This document shows positions 38,571 through 51,405 of a stretch of DNA of 64,000 bases, piece by piece; position 1 is the stretch's first letter, and every line of letters begins with the position of its first letter. The DNA is from Hippophae tibetana. Its lineage: Eukaryota > Streptophyta > Magnoliopsida > Rosales > Elaeagnaceae. Below the pieces are notes generated by a model. That model was not told the origin of the DNA, ran no database searches, and saw only the letters and a program-made list of their open reading frames with translations. The stretch spans positions 71,966,449 through 72,030,448 of the forward strand of contig CM072810.1 of NCBI GenBank assembly GCA_037013495.1, read 5' to 3'. The translations under genes were made by a program, and so were the position numbers.

Positions 38571-41500
38571 CTCGGTAGGTGATGTAAAGGGTGTAATTTG
38601 GTTTCAAAAAACTATATTCTTAGGAATCCATGTTCTGATTATATGAATCTTTACATGCTTCGATTTTATATATTATATTAAAAGTTCCGTCACCCGAGTC
38701 AAAAGTAATGGCCGTGTAAAATTGGAATTGTGATTTAACAAATGTTCTTTTTTTAATATTGTAAACAGTAGAACCCATCTTCTTTTTCCCTACAATTTGT
38801 TTTATGAAGAACAAATATTTATTCAGCGTAGAAATAAAGATTAAGACTAAGAGATGAAGATTTAAAAAAGAACTACGAAATTAAATCCACACACGAAATC
38901 AACATAAATAAGTCCCTAAAACCCCAACCATTTGACGCCAAAAAAAAATGATCACTCCCTTTGATGTCTCGAATACAATCTTTCCATCAAGAACACTTGG
39001 AAGAAAAGTACAAAGCTTGGTAAAAAATATTTTAATTAATTATACTACTTCTTCCTCCATAAAAATGTTGTTGTTTTCTTATATAAGAAACAAAACCCTA
39101 CCCGTAATGCAACCTTAGTGGGGATATTTAGTTGTGACATGTGCTTAATCAATCCGTAAATAATAAAAGCATAAAAATAAGTATGATAAATAAGACAAAT
39201 TAAATTCCATGATTCAGTAGAAACAAAATCGCTAAACATAAGAGGCTCATAATTAAATAAAACAGAACTAATTGCTTCCCCAATTAATCTTTCCATTTGA
39301 TATTCCAAATCTATCCCTTGTGAAGGATCTTGAGAATCTTTGTATGATGTATAGAATATTTGATAGATATTGAGAACTTTAGAATTTTTTTAAACAAACT
39401 CTTGGTTAACAACTCAATCGCTCCTATGGTGGCATTGAAAAAAAACAAAAGTAAAAAAAAACGGAATATGTGCGACGAACATTTTAAACTCTCGGTAGGT
39501 GATGTAAAGGGTGTAATTTGGTTTCAAAAAAATATATTCTTAGGAATCCATGCTCTGATTATAGGAATCTTTACATGCTTCGATTTTATATATTATATTA
39601 AAAGTTCTGTCACCCGAGTCAAAAGTAATGGCCGTGTAAAATTGGAATTGTGATTTAACAAATGTTCTTTTTTTAATATTGTAAACAGTAGAACCCATCT
39701 TCTTTTTCCCTACAATTAGTTTTATGAAGAACAAATATTTATTCAGCGTAGAAATAAAGATTAAGACTAAGAGATGAAGATTTAAAAAAGAACTACGAAA
39801 TTAAATCCACACACGAAATCAACATAAATAAGTCCCTAAAACCCCAACCATTTGATGCCAAAAAAAAATGATCACTCCCTTTGATGTCTCGAATACAATC
39901 TTTCCATCAAGAACACTTGGAAGAAAAGTACAAAGCTTGGTAAAAAATATTTTAATTAATTACACTACTTCTTCCTCCATAAAAATGTTGTTGTTTTCTT
40001 ATATAAGAAACAAAACCCTACCCGTAATGCAACCTTAGTGGGGATATTTAGTTGTGACATGTGCTTAATCAATCCGTAAATAATAAAAGCATAAAAATAA
40101 GTATGATAAATAAGACAAATTAAATTCCACGATTCAGTAGAAACAAAATCGCTAAACATAAGAGGCTCATAATTAAATAAAACAGAACTAATTGCTTCCC
40201 CAATTAATCTTTCCATTTGATATTCCAAATCTATCCCTTGTGAAGGATCTTGAGAATCTTTGTATGATGTATAGAATATTTGATAGATATTGAGAACTTT
40301 AGAATTTTTTCAAACACACTCTTGGTTAACAACCCAATCGTTCTTATGGTGGCATTGAAAAAAAATAAAAGTAAAAAAAACGGAATATGTGCGACGAACA
40401 TTTTAAACTCTCGGTAGGTGATGTAAAGGGTGTAATTTGGTTTCAAAAAAATATATTCTTAGGAATCCATGTTCTGATTATATGAATCTTTACATGCTTC
40501 GATTTTATATATTATATTAAAAGTTCCGTCACCCGAGTCAAAAGTAATGGCCGTGTAAAATTGGAATTGTGATTTAACAAATGTTCTTTTTTTAATATTG
40601 TAAACAGTAGAACCCATCTTCTTTTTCCCTACAATTTGTTTTATGAAGAACAAATATTTATTGAGCGTAGAAATAAAGATTAAGAATAAGAGACGAAGAT
40701 TTAAAAAGGAACGACGAAATTAAATCCACACACGAAATCAATATCAATAAGTCCCTAAAACCCGAACAATTTGACGCCAAAAAAAATGATCACTCCCATT
40801 GATGTGTCGAATACAATATTTCCATCAATAACACTTGGAAGAAAAGTACAAAGCTTGGTAAAAAATATTTTAATTAATTATACTACTTCTTCCTCCATAA
40901 AAATATTGTTGTTTTCTTATATAAGAAACAAAACCCTACCCGTAATGCAACCTTAGTGGGGATATTTAGTGGTGACATGTGCTTAATCAATCCGTAAATA
41001 ATAAAAGCATAAAAATACGTATGATAAATAAGACAAATTAAATTCCACAATTCAGTAGAAACAAAATCGTTAAACATAAGAGGCACATAATTAAATAAAA
41101 CAGAACTAATTGCTTCACCAATTAATGATTCCATTTGATATTCCAAATCTATCCCTTGTGAAGGATCATGAGAATCTTTGTATGATGTATAGAATATTTG
41201 TTAGATATTGAGAACTTTAGAATTTTTTCAAACACACTCTTGGTTAACAACTCAATCGTTCTTATGGTGGCATTGAAAAAAAATAAAAGTAAAAAAAACG
41301 GAATATGTGCGACGAACATTTTAAACTCTCGGTAGGTGATGTAAAGGGTGTAATTTGGTTTCAAAAAAATATATTCTTAGGAATCCATGTTCTGATTATA
41401 TGAATCTTTACATGCTTCGATTTTATATATTATATTAAAACTTCCGTCATCCGAGTCAAAAGTAATGGCCGTGTAAAATTGGAATTGTGATTTAACAAAT

Positions 41501-43140
41501 GTTCTTTTTTTAATATTGTAAACAGTAGAACCCATCTTCTTTTTCCCTACAATTTGTTTTATGAAGAACAAATATTTATTGAGCGTAGAAATAAAGATTA
41601 AGAATAAGAGACGAAGATTTAAAAAGGAACGACGAAATTAAATCCACACACGAAATCAACATCAATAAGTCCCTAAAACCCGAACCATTTGACGCCAAAA
41701 AAAATGATCACACCCATTGATGTGTCGAATACAATATTTCCATCAATAACACTTGGAAGAAAAGTACAAAGCTTGGTAAAAAATATTTTAATTAATTATA
41801 CTACTTCTTCCTCCATAAAAATATTGTTGTTTTCTTATATAAGAAACAAAACCCTACCCGTAATGCAACCTTAGTGGGGATATTTAGTGGTGACATGTGC
41901 TTAATCAATCCGTAAATAATAAAAGCATAAAAATACGTATGATAAATAAGACAAATTAAATTCCACAATTCAGTAGAAACAAAATCGTTAAACATAAGAG
42001 GCACATAATTAAATAAAACAGAACTAATTGCTTCACCAATTAATGATTCCATTTGATATTCCAAATCTATCCCTTGTGAAGGATCATGAGAATCTTTGTA
42101 TGATGTATAGAATATTTGTTAGATATTGAGAACTTTAGAATTTTTTCAAACACACTCTTGGTTAACAACTCAATCGTTCTTATGGTGGCATTGAAAAAAA
42201 ATAAAAGTAAAAAAAACGGAATATGTGCGACGAACATTTTAAACTCTCGGTAGGTGATGTAAAGGGTGTAATTTGGTTTCAAAAAAATATATTCTTAGGA
42301 ATCCATGTTCTGATTATATGAATCTTTACATGCTTCGATTTTATATATTATATTAAAAGTTCCGTCACCCGAGTCAAAAGTAATGGCCGTGTAAAATTGG
42401 AATTGTGATTTAACAAATTTTCTTTTTTTAATATTGTAAACAGTAGTACCCATCTTCTTTTTCCCTAAATTTGTTTTATGAAGAACAAAGATTGATTGAG
42501 CGTAGAAATAAAGATTAAGACTTAGAGATGAAGATTTAAAAAAGAACTACGAAATTAAATCCACACACGAAATCAACATAAATAAGTCCCTAAAACCCCA
42601 ACCATTTGACGCCAAAAAAAAATGATCTCTCCCTTTGATGTGTAGAATACAATCTTCCCATCAAGAACACTTGGAAGAAAAGTACAAAGCTTGGTAAAAA
42701 ATTTTTTAATTAATTATACTACTTCTTCCTCCATAAAAATGTTGTTGTTTTCTTATATAAGAAACAAAACCCTACCCGTAATGCAACCTTAGTGGGGATA
42801 TTTAGTTGTGACATGTGCTTAATCAATCCGTAAATAATAAAAGCATAAAAATAATTATGATAAATAAGAAAAATTAAATTCCACGATTCAGTAGAAACAA
42901 AATCGCTAAACATAAGAGGCTCATAATTAAATAAAACAGAACTAATTGCTTCCCCAATTAATCTTTCCATTTGATATTCCAAATCTAACCCTTGTGAAGG
43001 ATCATGAGAATCTTTGTATGATGTATAGAATATTTGTTAGATATTGAGAACTTTAGAATTTTTTCAAACACACTCTTGGTTAACAACTCAATCGTTCTTA
43101 TGGTGGCATTGAAAAAAAATAAAAGTAAAAAAAACGGAAT

Positions 43141-44058
43141 ATGTGCGACGAACATTTTAAACTCTCGGTAGGTGATGTAAAGGGTGTAATTTGGTTTCAA
43201 AAAAATATATTCTTAGGAATCCATGTTCTGATTATATGAATCTTTACATGCTTCGATTTTATATATTATATTAAAAGTTCCGTCACCCGAGTCAAAAGTA
43301 ATGGCCGTGTAAAATTGGAATTGTGATTTAACAAATTTTCTTTTTTTAATATTGTAAACAGTAGTACCCATCTTCTTTTTCCCTAAATTTGTTTTATGAA
43401 GAACAAAGATTGATTGAGCGTAGAAATAAAGATTAAGACTTAGAGATGAAGATTTAAAAAAGAACTACGAAATTAAATCCACACACGAAATCAACATAAA
43501 TAAGTCCCTAAAACCCCAACCATTTGACGCCAAAAAGAAATGATCTCTCCCTTTGATGTGTAGAATACAATCTTCCCATCAAGAACACTTGGAAGAAAAG
43601 TACAAAGCTTGGTAAAAAAAAATTTAATTAATTATACTACTTCTTCCTCCATAAAAATATTGTTGTTTTCTTATATAAGAAACAAAACCCTACCCGTAAT
43701 GCAACCTTAGTGGGGATATTTAGTGGTGACATGTGCTTAATCAATCCGTAAATAATAAAAGCATAAAAATACGTATGATAAATAAGACAAATTAAATTCC
43801 ACAATTCAGTAGAAACAAAATCGTTAAACATAAGAGGCACATAATTAAATAAAACAGAACTAATTGCTTCACCAATTAATGATTCCATTTGATATTCCAA
43901 ATCTATCCCTTGTGAAGGATCATGAGAATCTTTGTATGATGTATAGAATATTTGTTAGATATTGAGAACTTTAGAATTTTTTCAAACACACTCTTGGTTA
44001 ACAACTCAATCGTTCTTATGGTGGCATTGAAAAAAAATAAAAGTAAAAAAAACGGAAT
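43141..44058. repeat. Unit 48: mosaic of type Y and type X
   Basis: The middle of this unit carries type Y markers (CAGTAGTACCC, GACTTAGAGATGAAG, GATCTCTCCC, GTGTAGAATACAATC). From about 43650 it carries type X markers (AAAATATTGTTG, GTGGTGACATG, CGTTAAACATAAG, ATTAATGATTCC). The switch lies in or beside TTAATTAATTATACTAC. The unit keeps the exact 918-bp length, as expected for an in-register exchange or conversion. It is followed by unit 49, whose phase marker has mutated to ACGTGCGACG. Confidence 0.87.
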
Positions 44059-44976
44059 ACGTGCGACGAACATTTTAAACTCTCGGTAGGTGATGTAAAG
44101 GGTGTAATTTGGTTTCAAAAAAATATATTCTTAGGAATCCATGTTCTGATTATATGAATCTTTACATGCTTCGATTTTATATATTATATTAAAAGTTCCG
44201 TCACCCGAGTCAAAAGTAATGGCCGTGTAAAATTGGAATTGTGATTTAACAAATGTTCTTTTTTTAATATTGTAAACAGTAGAACCCATCTTCTTTTTCC
44301 CTACAATTTGTTTTATGAAGAACAAATATTTATTGAGCGTAGAAATAAAGATTAAGAATAAGAGACGAAGATTTAAAAAGGAACGACGAAATTAAATCCA
44401 CACACGAAATCAACATCAATAAGTCCCTAAAACCCGAACCATTTGACGCCAAAAAAAATGATCACTCCCATTGATGTGTCGAATACAATATTTCCATCAA
44501 TAACACTTGGAAGAAAAGTACAAAGCTTGGTAAAAAATATTTTAATTAATTATACTACTTCTTCCTCCATAAAAATATTGTTGTTTTCTTATATAAGAAA
44601 CAAAACCCTACCCGTAATGCAACCTTAGTGGGGATATTTAGTGGTGACATGTGCTTAATCAATCCGTAAATAATAAAAGCATAACAATACGTATGATAAA
44701 TAAGACAAATTAAATTCCACAATTCAGTAGAAACAAAATCGTTAAACATAAGAGGCACATAATTAAATAAAACAGAACTAATTGCTTCACCAATTAATGA
44801 TTCCATTTGATATTCCAAATCTATCCCTTGTGAAGGATCATGAGAATCTTTGTATGATGTATAGAATATTTGTTAGATATTGAGAACTTTAGAATTTTTT
44901 CAAACACACTCTTGGTTAACAACTCAATCGTTCTTATGGTGGCATTGAAAAAAAATAAAAGTAAAAAAAACGGAAT

Positions 44977-45895
44977 ATGTGCGACGAACATTTTAAACTC
45001 TCGGTAGGTGATGTAAAGGGTGTAATTTGGTTTCAAAAAAATATATTCTTAGGAATCCATGTTCTGATTATATGAATCTTTACATGCTTCGATTTTATAT
45101 ATTATATTAAAAGTTCCGTCACCCGAGTCAAAAGTAATGGCCGTGTAAAATTGGAATTGTGATTTAACAAATGTTCTTTTTTTAATATTGTAAACAGTAG
45201 TACCCATCTTCTTTTTCCCTAAATTTGTTTTATGAAGAACAAAGATTGATTGAGCGTAGAAATAAAGATTAAGACTTAGAGATGAAGATTTAAAAAAGAA
45301 CTACGAAATTAAATCCACACACGAAATCAACATAAATAAGTCCCTAAAACCCCAACCATTTGACGCCAAAAAAAAATGATCTCTCCCTTTGATGTGTAGA
45401 ATACAATCTTCCCATCAAGAACACTTGGAAGAAATGTACAAAGCTTGGTAAAAAAAAATTTAATTAATTATACTACTTCTTCCTCCATAAAAATGTTGTT
45501 GTTTTCTTATATAAGAAACAAAACCCTACCCGTAATGCAACCTTAGTGGGGATATTTAGTGGTGACATGTGCTTAATCAATCCGTAAATAATAAAAGCAT
45601 AAAAATACGTATGATAAATAAGAAAAATTAAATTCCACGATTCAGTAGAAACAAAATCGCTAAACATAAGAGGCTCATAATTAAATAAAACAAAACTAAT
45701 TGCTTCCCCAATTAATCTTTCCATTTGATATTCCAAATCTATCCCTTGTGAAGGATCTTGAGAATCTTTGTATGATGTATAGAATATTTGATAGATATTG
45801 AGAACTTTAGAATTTTTTTAAACAAACTCTTGGTTAACAACTCAATCGCTCCTATGGTGGCATTGAAAAAAAACAAAAGTAAAAAAAAACGGAAT
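44977..45895. repeat. Unit 50: second mosaic unit at the edge of the three-unit array
   Basis: Type Y markers (CAGTAGTACCC, GACTTAGAGATGAAG, GATCTCTCCC) run to about 45500. They are followed by a short type X feature (GTGGTGACATG, about 45560) and AATACGTATG where Y has AATAATTATG. Then come Y-like AAGAAAAATTAAATTCC and CACGATTCAG. This looks like a short X tract inside a Y unit. The unit leads into the first alpha unit of the three-unit higher-order repeat. Confidence 0.8.
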
Positions 45896-48650
45896 ATGTG
45901 CGACGAACATTTTAAACTCTCGGTAGGTGATGTAAAGGGTGTAATTTGGTTTCAAAAAAATATATTCTTAGGAATCCATGCTCTGATTATAGGAATCTTT
46001 ACATGCTTCGATATTACATATTATATTAAAAGTTCCGTCACCCTAGTCAAAAGTAATAGCCGTGTAAAATTGGAATTGTGATTTAACAAATGTTCTTTTT
46101 TTAATATTGTAAACAGTAGAACCCATCTTCTTTTTCCCTACAATTTGTTTTATGAAGAACAAATATTTATTGAGCGTAGAAATAAAGATTAAGAATAAGA
46201 GACGAAGATTTAAAAAGGAACGACGAAATTAAATCCACACACGAAATCAACATCAATAAGTCCCTAAAACCCGAACCATTTGACGCCAAAAAAAATGATC
46301 ACTCCCATTGATGTGTTGAATACAATATTTCCATCAATAACACTTGGAAGAAAAGTACAAAGCTTGGTAAAAAATATTTTAATTAATTATACTACTTCTT
46401 CCTACATAAAAATATTGTTGTTTTCTTATATAAGAAACAAAACCATACCCGTAATGCAACCTTAGTGGGGATATTTAGTGGTGACATGTGCTTAATCAAT
46501 CCGTAAATAATAAAAGCATAAAAATACGTATGATAAATAAGACAAATTAAATTCCACAATTCAGTAGAAACAAAATCGTTAAACATAAGAGGCACATAAT
46601 TAAATAAAACAGAACTAATTGCTTCACCAATTAATGATTCCATTTGATATTCCAAATCTATCCCTTGTGAAGGATCATGAGAATCTTTGTATGATGTATA
46701 GAATATTTGTTAGATATTGAGAACTTTAGAATTTTTTCAAACACACTCTTGGTTAACAACTCAATCGTTCTTATGGTGGCATTGAAAAAAAATAAAAGTA
46801 AAAAAAACGGAATATGTGCGACGAACATTTTAAACTCTCGGTAGGTGATGTAAAGGGTGTAATTTGGTTTCAAAAAAATATATTCTTAGGAATCCATGTT
46901 CTGATTATATGAATCTTTACATGCTTCGATTTTATATATTATATTAAAAGTTCCGTCACCCGAGTCAAAAGTAATGGCCGTGTAAAATTGGAATTGTGAT
47001 TTAACAAATGTTCTTTTTTTAATATTGTAAACAGTAGAACCCATCTTCTTTTTCCCTACAATTTGTTTTATGAAGAACAAATATTTATTGAGCGTAGAAA
47101 TAAAGATTAAGAATAAGAGACGAAGATTTAAAAAGGAACGACGAAATTAAATCCACACACGAAATCAACATCAATAAGTCCCTAAAACCCGTACCATTTG
47201 ACGCCAAAAAAAATGATCACTCCCATTGATGTGTCGAATACAATATTTCCATCAATAACACTTGGAAGAAAAGTACAAAGCTTGGTAAAAAATATTTTAA
47301 TTAATTATACTACTTCTTCCTCCATAAAAATATTGTTGTTTTCTTATATAAGAAACAAAACCCTACCCGTAATGCAACCTTAGTGGGGATATTTAGTGGT
47401 GACATGTGCTTAATCAATCCGTAAATAATAAAAGCATAACAATACGTATGATAAATAAGACAAATTAAATTCCACAATTCAGTAGAAACAAAATCGTTAA
47501 ACATAAGAGGCACATAATTAAATAAAACAGAACTAATTGCTTCACCAATTAATGATTCCATTTGATATTCCAAATCTATCCCTTGTGAAGGATCATGAGA
47601 ATCTTTGTATGATGTATAGAATATTTGTTAGATATTGAGAACTTTAGAATTTTTTCAAACACACTCTTGGTTAACAACTCAATCGTTCTTATGGTGGCAT
47701 TGAAAAAAAATAAAAGTAAAAAAAACGGAATATGTGCGACGAACATTTTAAACTCTCGGTAGGTGATGTAAAGGGTGTAATTTGGTTTCAAAAAAATATA
47801 TTCTTAGGAATCCATGTTCTGATTATATGAATCTTTACATGCTTCTATTTTATATATTATATTAAAAGTTCCGTCACCCGAGTCAAAAGTAATGGCCGTG
47901 TAAAATTGGAATTGTGATTTAACAAATGTTCTTTTTTTAATATTGTAAACAGTAGTACCCATCTTCTTTTTCCCTAAATTTGTTTTATGAAGAACAAAGA
48001 TTGATTGAGCGTAGAAATAAAGATTAAGACTTAGAGATGAAGATTTAAAAAAGAACTACGAAATTAAATCCACACACGAAATCAACATAAATAAGTCCCT
48101 AAAACCCCAACCATTTGACGCCAAAAAAAAATGATCTCTCCCTTTGATGTGTAGAATACAATCTTCCCATCAAGAACACTTGGAAGAAAAGTACAAAGCT
48201 TGGTAAAAAAAAATTTAATTAATTATACTACTTCTTCCTCCATAAAAATGTTGTTGTTTTCTTATATAAGAAACAAAACCCTACCCGTAATGCAACCTTA
48301 GTGGGGATATTTAGTTGTGACATGTGCTTAATCAATCCGTAAATAATAAAAGCATAAAAATAATTATGATAAATAAGAAAAATTAAATTCCACGATTCAG
48401 TAGAAACAAAATCGCTAAACATAAGAGGCTCATAATTAAATAAAACAAAACTAATTGCTTCCCCAATTAATCTTTCCATTTGATATTCCAAATCTATCCC
48501 TTGTGAAGGATCTTGAGAATCTTTGTATGATGTATAGAATATTTGATAGATATTGAGAACTTTAGAATTTTTTTAAACAAACTCTTGGTTAACAACTCAA
48601 TCGCTCCTATGGTGGCATTGAAAAAAAACAAAAGTAAAAAAAAACGGAAT
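45896..48650. repeat. Higher-order repeat round 1 (alpha-beta-gamma, 2755 bp)
   Basis: Units 51 alpha (45896), 52 beta (46814) and 53 gamma (47732). Alpha is preceded by TTGATAGATATTGAG, AACAAACTCTTGG and CGCTCCTATGG, has GATATTACATATT and CCCTAGTC, and ends with type X. Beta is preceded by TTTTTTCAAACAC and CGTTCTTATGG, has TGTTCTGATTATATG, and ends with type X. Gamma begins like beta and ends with type Y. The gamma unit here also has CTTCTATTTTATAT, a variant that recurs in rounds 2 and 3. Confidence 0.93.
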
Positions 48651-49114
48651 ATGTGCGACGAACATTTTAAACTCTCGGTAGGTGATGTAAAGGGTGTAAT
48701 TTGGTTTCAAAAAAATATATTCTTAGGAATCCATGCTCTGATTATAGGAATCTTTACATGCTTCGATATTACATATTATATTAAAAGTTCCGTCACCCTA
48801 GTCAAAAGTAATAGCCGTGTAAAATTGGAATTGTGATTTAACAAATGTTCTTTTTTTAATATTGTAAACAGTAGAACCCATCTTCTTTTTCCCTACAATT
48901 TGTTTTATGAAGAACAAATATTTATTGAGCGTAGAAATAAAGATTAAGAATAAGAGACGAAGATTTAAAAAGGAACGACGAAATTAAATCCACACACGAA
49001 ATCAACATCAATAAGTCCCTAAAACCCGTACCATTTGACGCCAAAAAAAATGATCACTCCCATTGATGTGTCGAATACAATATTTCCATCAATAACACTT
49101 GGAAGAAAAGTACA

Positions 49115-49120
49115 AAGCTT
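49115..49120. other. Conserved AAGCTT (HindIII) site, one per unit (example)
   Basis: The motif ACAAAGCTTGG recurs once in nearly every unit, about 465-470 bp after the phase marker. By eye it is lost only in units 2 (AAGTTT near 1387), 4 (AAACTT near 3220), 29 (AGGCTT near 26138) and 38 (AGGCTT near 34409). The shared loss in units 29 and 38 is one of the marks pairing copies A and B. The site predicts a ladder of about 0.92 kb in genomic DNA. Confidence 0.85.
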
Positions 49121-49133
49121 GGTAAAAAATATT

Positions 49134-49150
49134 TTAATTAATTATACTAC
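49134..49150. other. AT-rich element TTAATTAATTATACTAC (example)
   Basis: This element lies about 480-500 bp into each unit and contains the self-complementary core TTAATTAA. It is present, with small changes (TCATTAATT, TTAATTGATT), in all units I checked. Several of the subtype switches and duplication edges in this window fall within about 50 bp of it. No protein binding is implied by sequence alone. Confidence 0.6.
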
Positions 49151-51405
49151 TTCTTCCTCCATAAAAATATTGTTGTTTTCTTATATAAGAAACAAAACCC
49201 TACCCGTAATGCAACCTTAGTGGGGATATTTAGTGGTGACATGTGCTTAATCAATCCGTAAATAATAAAAGCATAACAATACGTATGATAAATAAGACAA
49301 ATTAAATTCCACAATTCAGTAGAAACAAAATCGTTAAACATAAGAGGCACATAATTAAATAAAACAGAACTAATTGCTTCACCAATTAATGATTCCATTT
49401 GATATTCCAAATCTATCCCTTGTGAAGGATCATGAGAATCTTTGTATGATGTATAGAATATTTGTTAGATATTGAGAACTTTAGAATTTTTTCAAACACA
49501 CTCTTGGTTAACAACTCAATCGTTCTTATGGTGGCATTGAAAAAAAATAAAAGTAAAAAAAACGGAATATGTGCGACGAACATTTTAAACTCTCGGTAGG
49601 TGATGTAAAGGGTGTAATTTGGTTTCAAAAAAATATATTCTTAGGAATCCATGTTCTGATTATATGAATCTTTACATGCTTCGATTTTATATATTATATT
49701 AAAAGTTCCGTCACCCGAGTCAAAAGTAATGGCCGTGTAAAATTGGAATTGTGATTTAACAAATGTTCTTTTTTTAATATTGTAAACAGTAGAACCCATC
49801 TTCTTTTTCCCTACAATTTGTTTTATGAAGAACAAATATTTATTGAGCGTAGAAATAAAGATTAAGAATAAGAGACGAAGATTTAAAAAGGAACGACGAA
49901 ATTAAATCCACACACGAAATCAACATCAATAAGTCCCTAAAACCCGTACCATTTGACGCCAAAAAAAATGATCACTCCCATTGATGTGTCGAATACAATA
50001 TTTCCATCAATAACACTTGGAAGAAAAGTACAAAGCTTGGTAAAAAATATTTTAATTAATTATACTACTTCTTCCTCCATAAAAATATTGTTGTTTTCTT
50101 ATATAAGAAACAAAACCCTACCCGTAATGCAACCTTAGTGGGGATATTTAGTGGTGACATGTGCTTAATCAATCCGTAAATAATAAAAGCATAACAATAC
50201 GTATGATAAATAAGACAAATTAAATTCCACAATTCAGTAGAAACAAAATCGTTAAACATAAGAGGCACATAATTAAATAAAACAGAACTAATTGCTTCAC
50301 CAATTAATGATTCCATTTGATATTCCAAATCTATCCCTTGTGAAGGATCATGAGAATCTTTGTATGATGTATAGAATATTTGTTAGATATTGAGAACTTT
50401 AGAATTTTTTCAAACACACTCTTGGTTAACAACTCAATCGTTCTTATGGTGGCATTGAAAAAAAATAAAAGTAAAAAAAACGGAATATGTGCGACGAACA
50501 TTTTAAACTCTCGGTAGGTGATGTAAAGGGTGTAATTTGGTTTCAAAAAAATATATTCTTAGGAATCCATGTTCTGATTATATGAATCTTTACATGCTTC
50601 TATTTTATATATTATATTAAAAGTTCCGTCACCCGAGTCAAAAGTAATGGCCGTGTAAAATTGGAATTGTGATTTAACAAATGTTCTTTTTTTAATATTG
50701 TAAACAGTAGTACCCATCTTCTTTTTCCCTAAATTTGTTTTATGAAGAACAAAGATTGATTGAGCGTAGAAATAAAGATTAAGACTTAGAGATGAAGATT
50801 TAAAAAAGAACTACGAAATTAAATCCACACACGAAATCAACATAAATAAGTCCCTAAAACCCCAACCATTTGACGCCAAAAAAAAATGATCTCTCCCTTT
50901 GATGTGTAGAATACAATCTTCCCATCAAGAACACTTGGAAGAAAAGTACAAAGCTTGGTAAAAAAAAATTTAATTAATTATACTACTTCTTCCTCCATAA
51001 AAATGTTGTTGTTTTCTTATATAAGAAACAAAACCCTACCCGTAATGCAACCTTAGTGGGGATATTTAGTTGTGACATGTGCTTAATCAATCCGTAAATA
51101 ATAAAAGCATAAAAATAATTATGATAAATAAGAAAAATTAAATTCCACGATTCAGTAGAAACAAAATCGCTAAACATAAGAGGCTCATAATTAAATAAAA
51201 CAAAACTAATTGCTTCCCCAATTAATCTTTCCATTTGATATTCCAAATCTATCCCTTGTGAAGGATCTTGAGAATCTTTGTATGATGTATAGAATATTTG
51301 ATAGATATTGAGAACTTTAGAATTTTTTTAAACAAACTCTTGGTTAACAACTCAATCGCTCCTATTGTGGCATTGAAAAAAAACAAAAGTAAAAAAAAAC
51401 GGAAT

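Larger units (their letters stand above)
38571..45895. repeat. Units 43-50: uniform 918-bp units, partly mosaic
   Basis: Units start at 38548, 39468, 40387, 41305, 42223, 43141, 44059 and 44977; from unit 45 on the spacing is 918 bp almost without exception. First halves from unit 45 on share TGTTCTGATTATATGAATC and are preceded by TTTTTTCAAACAC and CGTTCTTATGG. Second halves are of two kinds. Type X has AAAATATTGTTG, GTGGTGACATG, CGTTAAACATAAG and ATTAATGATTCC (units 45, 46, 49). Type Y has CAGTAGTACCC, GACTTAGAGATGAAG, GATCTCTCCC and AATAATTATG (unit 47). Units 43 and 44 share a third form with AGAGATGAAG and GATGTCTCGAATAC. Confidence 0.9.
48651..51405. repeat. Higher-order repeat round 2 (alpha-beta-gamma, 2755 bp)
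   Basis: Units 54 (48651), 55 (49569) and 56 (50487). The round has the same 918 + 918 + 919 bp lengths as round 1 and nearly the same sequence. Shared minor variants include ACCCGTACCATTTG, GCATAACAATACG and CTTCTATTTTATAT. Such agreement at the round level, greater than between neighbouring units within a round, is the definition of a higher-order repeat. Confidence 0.94.

Noticed and set aside
48651-48836. Plus-strand 61-codon open frame beginning MCDE, with a hydrophobic stretch, in many units
   Set aside because: In units 43, 45-50 and other TATATGAATC units a stop (GGA to TGA) cuts it in the middle. Units 31, 33, 42 and 49 lose the start, and there is no sign of codon-level constraint. 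Repeat homogenisation explains its recurrence.
49035-49220. Plus-strand 61-codon open frame beginning MTPKK
   Set aside because: It begins in a variable A-run whose length changes the reading frame at the start, and it overlaps the reverse-strand frame. It shows no recognisable domain.
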